NCBI GenBank assembly: GCA_043777595.1
Contig: JAYWHT010000117.1
Location: 1 to 25,123, forward strand
Direction of reading: 5' to 3'
Length of the DNA: 25,123 bases
Origin: JAYVJH01 sp043777595
Lineage (GTDB): Bacteria > Bacteroidota > Bacteroidia > Cytophagales > Spirosomataceae
The notes under the pieces are model-generated. The model was not told the origin of the DNA. It did not search any database and saw nothing but the letters and a program-made list of their open reading frames with translations. The position numbers and the translations under genes were made by a program. Position 1 is the stretch's first letter, and each line of letters begins with the position of its first letter. This document shows positions 23,001 through 25,123 of the stretch, piece by piece.

Positions 23001-25123
23001 GATTTCAATGGTTGCAAAGCCACCAAGGAAGTAACTATCACAGAGCCTTCGGCTATTGTAGCAGGGTTTATCAAAAAAGATGTACTATGTAAAGGAGGCA
23101 ATACAGGCGAAATCGAAGTAGGGGCAACTGGTGGTACAGGTGCATTGACTTATATTTGGTCTGATGGTGCGGTAGGTACAATTCGTAACAACTTAGTAGC
23201 GGGTAGTTATAGCGTAACCATAAAAGATGCTAATAATTGTGAAGTAAAATTAGCACCAATTATTACAGAGCCTACCCAACTTACGGCTTCGGCAACTGCA
23301 ACGGCTGTAAAATGTTTTGGAACACCTACTGGAAGCATTGACCTGACCGTTGCTGGTGGCGTAAAGCCTTACCGGTTTGAATGGTCGAATACCTCGGCCA
23401 GCGAAGACCCCGCTAACTTATTGGCAGGTACTTATAAAGTGGTAGTTACCGATGCCAATGGCTGCGAAGCCACCACTACAATAGTTGTGTCAGAACCAGC
23501 AGAACTCAAAGCCACACTGGCGCAAAAAAATGTAAAATGTAACAACGGCAACGATGGCTCAATAGACCTAACCGTAACGGGCGGTACTGTGGCATATACT
23601 TATTTATGGTCAAATGGAAGTACCGATCAGTCAATCAGTAATTTAAGTGCAAATAGTTACACAATTTCTGTAACAGACCAAAACGGCTGCAAGGCTTCGG
23701 CACAAGCAGTTATAAGCCAGCCCGATGTACTCAAAGCCAACTCAATTGTTACCGAAATAAAATGTAATGCCGACAAAACAGGAGCGATAAATTTGGCGGT
23801 AACAGGCGGCACAATGGCTTATAGCTATTTGTGGTCTAACAATTCAACATCTCAGCAAATCAATGACTTAGCGGCAGGCACATATAGCATAACTATCAAA
23901 GATGCCAATGGCTGTACTTTGAAAAAAGACATAATATTGACCCAGCCCGATGCCCTTAAATTGACCCAAATTAGTAAAAACAGTACCTGTAACAACGCCA
24001 ACGATGGTAGCATAGACCTAACAATAAACGGCGGCACGGCCCCTTATAAAATTGTATGGTCGAATGGAAGTAAAGCCGAAAACCTAATAGATTTGGCTGC
24101 TGGTACATACAGCGTTACCGTTACCGATGCCAATGGTTGTGAACAAAAACTAAGCGTCACTATTACTCAACCAGCCTTGCTTATACTCAAAACCGTAGCA
24201 ACCGATATAAAATGTAATAGCGCATCAACAGGGGTAATCGACCTGACCGTAACGGGTGGCACAACACCCTATAAATATGTTTGGAATACAGGGGCTACTA
24301 CCGAAGATTTAACAGGTTTGCCGGCAGGAAGCTACAGCGTAATAGTTACCGATAAAAATGGTTGTGCAGAAAAAATAAATGTAGAAATTCAAGAACCAAA
24401 TAGCCTAAAAGCCGAATGTATCAAAAACGATTTGACTTGTAAAAATGCCAAAAACGGAAAAATCGACTTGACTGTAAGCGGTGGCGTAGCACCGTATAAA
24501 TATTTGTGGAATAACAACTCAACAACCCCACTACTCAACAGTTTGGCCGCCGGCACATACAACGTAACCATTACCGATGCCAACGGGTGTGTACTCAAAA
24601 AAGAAGCAACTCTGACCGAGCCTGACTTATTAGAATCAACATTTACGCAAATTAACATATTGTGCAACGGCAATAAAACAGGGGAAATAGCCCTCGATGT
24701 AGTAGGTGGAACTGGGCCTTACAAATTTATATGGTCAAATAGCTCAACCACCAAAGATATTAGTGGATTGGCTGCCGGTAAATACGATGTAACGATTAGT
24801 GACCAAAATGGATGCGAAATAAAAAAATCTATCATAATTACAGAACCAACCGCCTTAGATGCTATTTGCACCAAAGTCGATATTTTGTGCAATAATAAAA
24901 ATACAGGAAGCATTGATTTGACTGTAAAAGGTGGCGTTTTACCTTATATCTATGAATGGTCAAATGGTAGTATTGGAGAAGATTTGAGCGATATACCCGC
25001 AGGAAAATATACAGTAACCATAACCGATAAAAATGGTTGTAAAATTACTAAGGAAGCAATTTTGATAGAACCGACTGCACTTAAATCGTCTGTGGTGGCC
25101 AGCGATGTAAAATGTAAAGCAGC
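17067..25123 (+). CDS. Giant SprB/CHU-like repeat adhesin (partial, 3' end outside window)
   Basis: The frame opens at an ATG at 17067 and stays open to the window end (at least 2685 codons). In-frame checks at 18060, 19641, 21591, 23091 and 25071 agree, so there is no frameshift. Residues 1-26 form a signal peptide (MLIIFRKILLLAVFSCSCLV, then FEVTGQ). Residues about 27-224 look like a jelly-roll binding domain ending NDLALDDITFRPCG. Then follow an Ig-like domain (about 225-320), a PKD-like domain (about 322-408), another Ig-like unit, two SprB-type units, and an Ig-like unit. After these come seven GC(S/T)GT-type Ig repeats, five WxGPxxFxS-type Ig repeats and at least 13 SprB-type repeats. 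SprB is the mobile gliding adhesin exported by the type IX secretion system in Flavobacterium; this protein may serve in gliding, attachment or polysaccharide binding. The required C-terminal sorting domain is not in view. No upstream promoter of clear consensus was found. Confidence 0.92.
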   Translation, partial: MLIIFRKILLLAVFSCSCLVFEVTGQTCKGTLGDPVVNLTFGTGTGTTTFASAATGATTTYTYANNTCPNDGSYSISNSSPGCFGGSWHAPTQDHTPDDVNGRFVIINAANDPGEFYKQTVTGLCGNTTYELASYIGNLLKPGVCGSGAVQPNLKFQVESLNGTILGTYTTGIISPTAAFTWQQYGFVFRTPVGTTDVVLKIVNMSPGGCGNDLALDDITFRPCGPTVSTTASVATICAGGTAILTGSVGSGYDSPVYQWQQSIDGGTTWTNIAGATSLIYDVVNAVGGTKYRLLVSETGNINITTCRIASNTVTLTINAAPEPTIPPATTVVCAGTLVDLADFTSTPTATYNWTADNTTLGLNQGSGTGQIPIFTTVGGGIIKFTVTSSLNNCTSALKRFSVEVNPRPVVAISPAGNQSICTGESITLTASASNGTPAYGYVWGNNLGTNPILTVSPTSSTTYTNTVTDSKGCTASGSIIVGVNIRPTITSLSSVDAKCNGQTSGSITAVASGTATLQYSLDGVNFQNSGTFNNLLAGSYTVTVRDGNGCKTTGSVIVREPARLVLNTPVVVNPTCNGGNNGTITVSASGGTGSLVYFICSGSNCTSFGPSQTSAVFTGLTQGTYRIRATDANGCIAISNDILVSEPAPLIAAASSNSPICEGTTLNLFAASVTSVTYSWTGPNAYNSPLQNPTRTLATTNMSGVYTLTIRNTNNCSNSSTVNVVVNPKPNTPTITAPSPICLGQSATLNATGCTNYVWNTGATTANISVAPAATTSYTVQCKDNVTGCLSNASTVVTLTVNPKPTPPSISTPSSSVCSGSSVTITQIGCSGTTTWSNGISGVSSITVSPAANTIYTAICTSTSTGCMSDASNQVVITVNPKPTPPTISPAASTICSGTSTTITATGCSGTVTWSTGATGNTLTVSPISNTSYTATCKDNTTGCTSDISNVSAIMVVMPPPSPSISATKTTLCSGESATLSIANCSGTVRWSPTSETTPSITVSPTATTSYSAICTITGGSGSSAVVCSSPASGSLQITVNPTPAPPSIGIDPSPICEGQKATLTATGCAGTVRWSDGQTGASVTVSPVAGTYSYTSTCLLSTGCESKISNAVSLIVNKKPVPPTIASNVPAVCLGLSATLTATGCTGTVTWAGSSTGTGQTLTVSPTTDASYTATCTSADGCKSDVSNTALVRVIALPVAPTIDTKKPSLCFGESTQINSSGCTGTVTWSDGQTGVSIIVNPSITTIYTVTCKNTTTGCVSTKSNSITITVNSLPGIIASGNSPVCEGQTINLTATASGGTPAYTYAWTSTTAFMSAVQNPSFAATLGSTGTYIATVTDKAGCKADFKLVIQVYENPKVSISQNSPYCEGETIQLTSNVSGGSGSYDYLWTGPDGFTSKDPSPTLTATVAASGTYDLTVIDAKTGCKIDIKTTITVNARPIVSPKNNSPVCENSQIALFSDASGGSGTYTYTWQGPNNFTSTSQNPTLPATMPAAGVYSVNVTDAKTKCTSAAKIEVVVYESPVIKIELVQTYCEGDKIELTADVSGGSGAYSYQWEGPNNFKSTDTNPNIEATPEAAGTYAVTIKDNKTGCTVSVKFEIKINPKLDIKIDGTTNICEGQKIELRAEVGGGSGSYIYEWLGPNSFTSTEQNPTLDGLVEASGTYTVGVTDKNTGCNYNVSVDIKVNPAFILSATSTNAKCNGSNDGTATVTIEGGTKPYSFLWSNGAFTQNITDLTAGTYTLTVTDASKICSGTASVIITEPTVLQVSSIKTDLKCYKDKSGKIDLTVIGGTKPYSYVWSNGSNTQNINNLAAGTYDVIITDANGCKATSSATLIEPTQTRVVGVHTDVKCFGGADGTTTSTDNGGGTPPYSYSWTYNNAPFPSTNADLTGLTAGAYAITMTDANGCTATGNVAVTQPEALAITLVPVTIQCNGSTSSVTTNVSGGVQPYTYKWSNGSTAPNTSGLMVGTYTLTVTDFNGCKATKEVTITEPSAIVAGFIKKDVLCKGGNTGEIEVGATGGTGALTYIWSDGAVGTIRNNLVAGSYSVTIKDANNCEVKLAPIITEPTQLTASATATAVKCFGTPTGSIDLTVAGGVKPYRFEWSNTSASEDPANLLAGTYKVVVTDANGCEATTTIVVSEPAELKATLAQKNVKCNNGNDGSIDLTVTGGTVAYTYLWSNGSTDQSISNLSANSYTISVTDQNGCKASAQAVISQPDVLKANSIVTEIKCNADKTGAINLAVTGGTMAYSYLWSNNSTSQQINDLAAGTYSITIKDANGCTLKKDIILTQPDALKLTQISKNSTCNNANDGSIDLTINGGTAPYKIVWSNGSKAENLIDLAAGTYSVTVTDANGCEQKLSVTITQPALLILKTVATDIKCNSASTGVIDLTVTGGTTPYKYVWNTGATTEDLTGLPAGSYSVIVTDKNGCAEKINVEIQEPNSLKAECIKNDLTCKNAKNGKIDLTVSGGVAPYKYLWNNNSTTPLLNSLAAGTYNVTITDANGCVLKKEATLTEPDLLESTFTQINILCNGNKTGEIALDVVGGTGPYKFIWSNSSTTKDISGLAAGKYDVTISDQNGCEIKKSIIITEPTALDAICTKVDILCNNKNTGSIDLTVKGGVLPYIYEWSNGSIGEDLSDIPAGKYTVTITDKNGCKITKEAILIEPTALKSSVVASDVKCKA
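18531..19023 (+). repeat. Two early SprB-type repeats in the adhesin
   Basis: Two units of about 80 residues carry the SprB pattern: DAKCNGQTSGSIT...LLAGSYTVTVRDGNGCKT and NPTCNGGNNGTIT...LTQGTYRIRATDANGCIA. Each has a Cys near the start and one in the NGC motif, suggesting a disulfide. They are separated from the main SprB block by thirteen Ig-like units. Confidence 0.8.
19261..20894 (+). repeat. Seven CHU_C-type Ig-like repeats in the adhesin
   Basis: Units of about 75-85 residues follow the pattern (P)xIC.G....LTATGC.GTV.WS.G.TG....VSP...T.YTA.C....GC.S..SN...ITVN. Four cysteines recur per unit. DNA identity between neighbours is high locally: a 24-bp stretch at 20502-20525 recurs exactly at 20736-20759. 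Confidence 0.85.
20895..22139 (+). repeat. Five WxGP-type Ig-like repeats in the adhesin
   Basis: Units of about 83 residues have the pattern SP.CEG..I.LTA..SGGSG.Y.Y.W.GP..F.S...NP.L.A....SGTY.V.VTD..TGC. The first unit (AWTSTTAFMSAVQNPSF) is the most diverged. Each unit keeps an early and a late cysteine. Confidence 0.85.
22140..25123 (+). repeat. At least thirteen SprB-type repeats in the adhesin
   Basis: Units of about 75 residues (225 bp) repeat to the window edge. The pattern is (V/I)KCN....G.I.LTV.GG..PY.Y.WSNGS......L.AGTY.VT.TDANGC, followed by an EP or QP linker. The start Cys and the NGC Cys are invariant in the units read. DNA divergence between units is substantial, so the block is not a recent tandem expansion. 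The array continues beyond the window. Confidence 0.9.

Overview
The window looks like chromosomal DNA from a member of the Bacteroidota, most likely the order Cytophagales (relatives of Runella, Flectobacillus, Arcicella or Emticicia are plausible; the sequence alone does not fix the genus). The reasons are moderate-to-low GC, a BatA-type double-membrane-segment protein, a SprB-type giant adhesin, short outer-membrane beta-barrel proteins, stand-alone four-helix-bundle (S23/IVP-like) proteins, promoter-like elements of the TTG / TAnnTTTG type, and mostly absent Shine-Dalgarno sequences.

Layout. 1-2.9 kb (minus strand): a small two-helix membrane protein, a lipoprotein with a cysteine-rich hydrophobic tail, a stand-alone LuxR-type HTH protein with a repeat-encoded tail, and an outer-membrane beta-barrel protein. 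3.0-5.1 kb (plus): a BatA/vWA-type membrane protein. 5.1-13.0 kb (minus): a tripartite RND efflux system with the order MBL-fold hydrolase, TolC-like channel, membrane fusion lipoprotein, RND pump. This unit is broken up. A DUF433/DUF5615 toxin-antitoxin-like pair lies in opposite orientation between the channel and the adaptor. A four-helix-bundle gene lies between the adaptor and the pump. GTGAAAAGTGA-type simple repeats sit at three gene borders: adaptor/four-helix, four-helix/pump and MBL/TolC. One more copy forms part of the TolC signal-peptide coding sequence. 13.0-13.65 kb (plus): a second toxin-antitoxin-like pair with a PIN toxin, whose antitoxin gene contains an 18-bp perfect inverted repeat. 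13.65-14.1 kb: a non-coding stretch of unknown nature.

14.1-16.8 kb (minus): a compact four-gene unit of TetR regulator, Coq4-like membrane protein, DinB-like protein and NAD(P)-binding SDR-type protein, with a palindrome in the promoter region that could be the TetR operator. 17.07 kb to the window end (plus): one uninterrupted reading frame of at least 2685 codons that runs off the window. It has a signal peptide, a jelly-roll-like N-terminal domain, blocks of Ig-like domains and at least 15 SprB-type repeats. It is a SprB/CHU-like cell-surface adhesin, presumably exported by the type IX secretion system, but its C-terminal sorting domain is outside the window.

The most unusual material is the repeat biology of the efflux locus: the simple-repeat family around the four-helix-bundle gene, the in-frame palindromic insertion in TolC, and the long hairpin inside the antitoxin gene. 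No experimentally known novel system is claimed. The repeat plus four-helix-bundle arrangement is the best candidate for something under-described.
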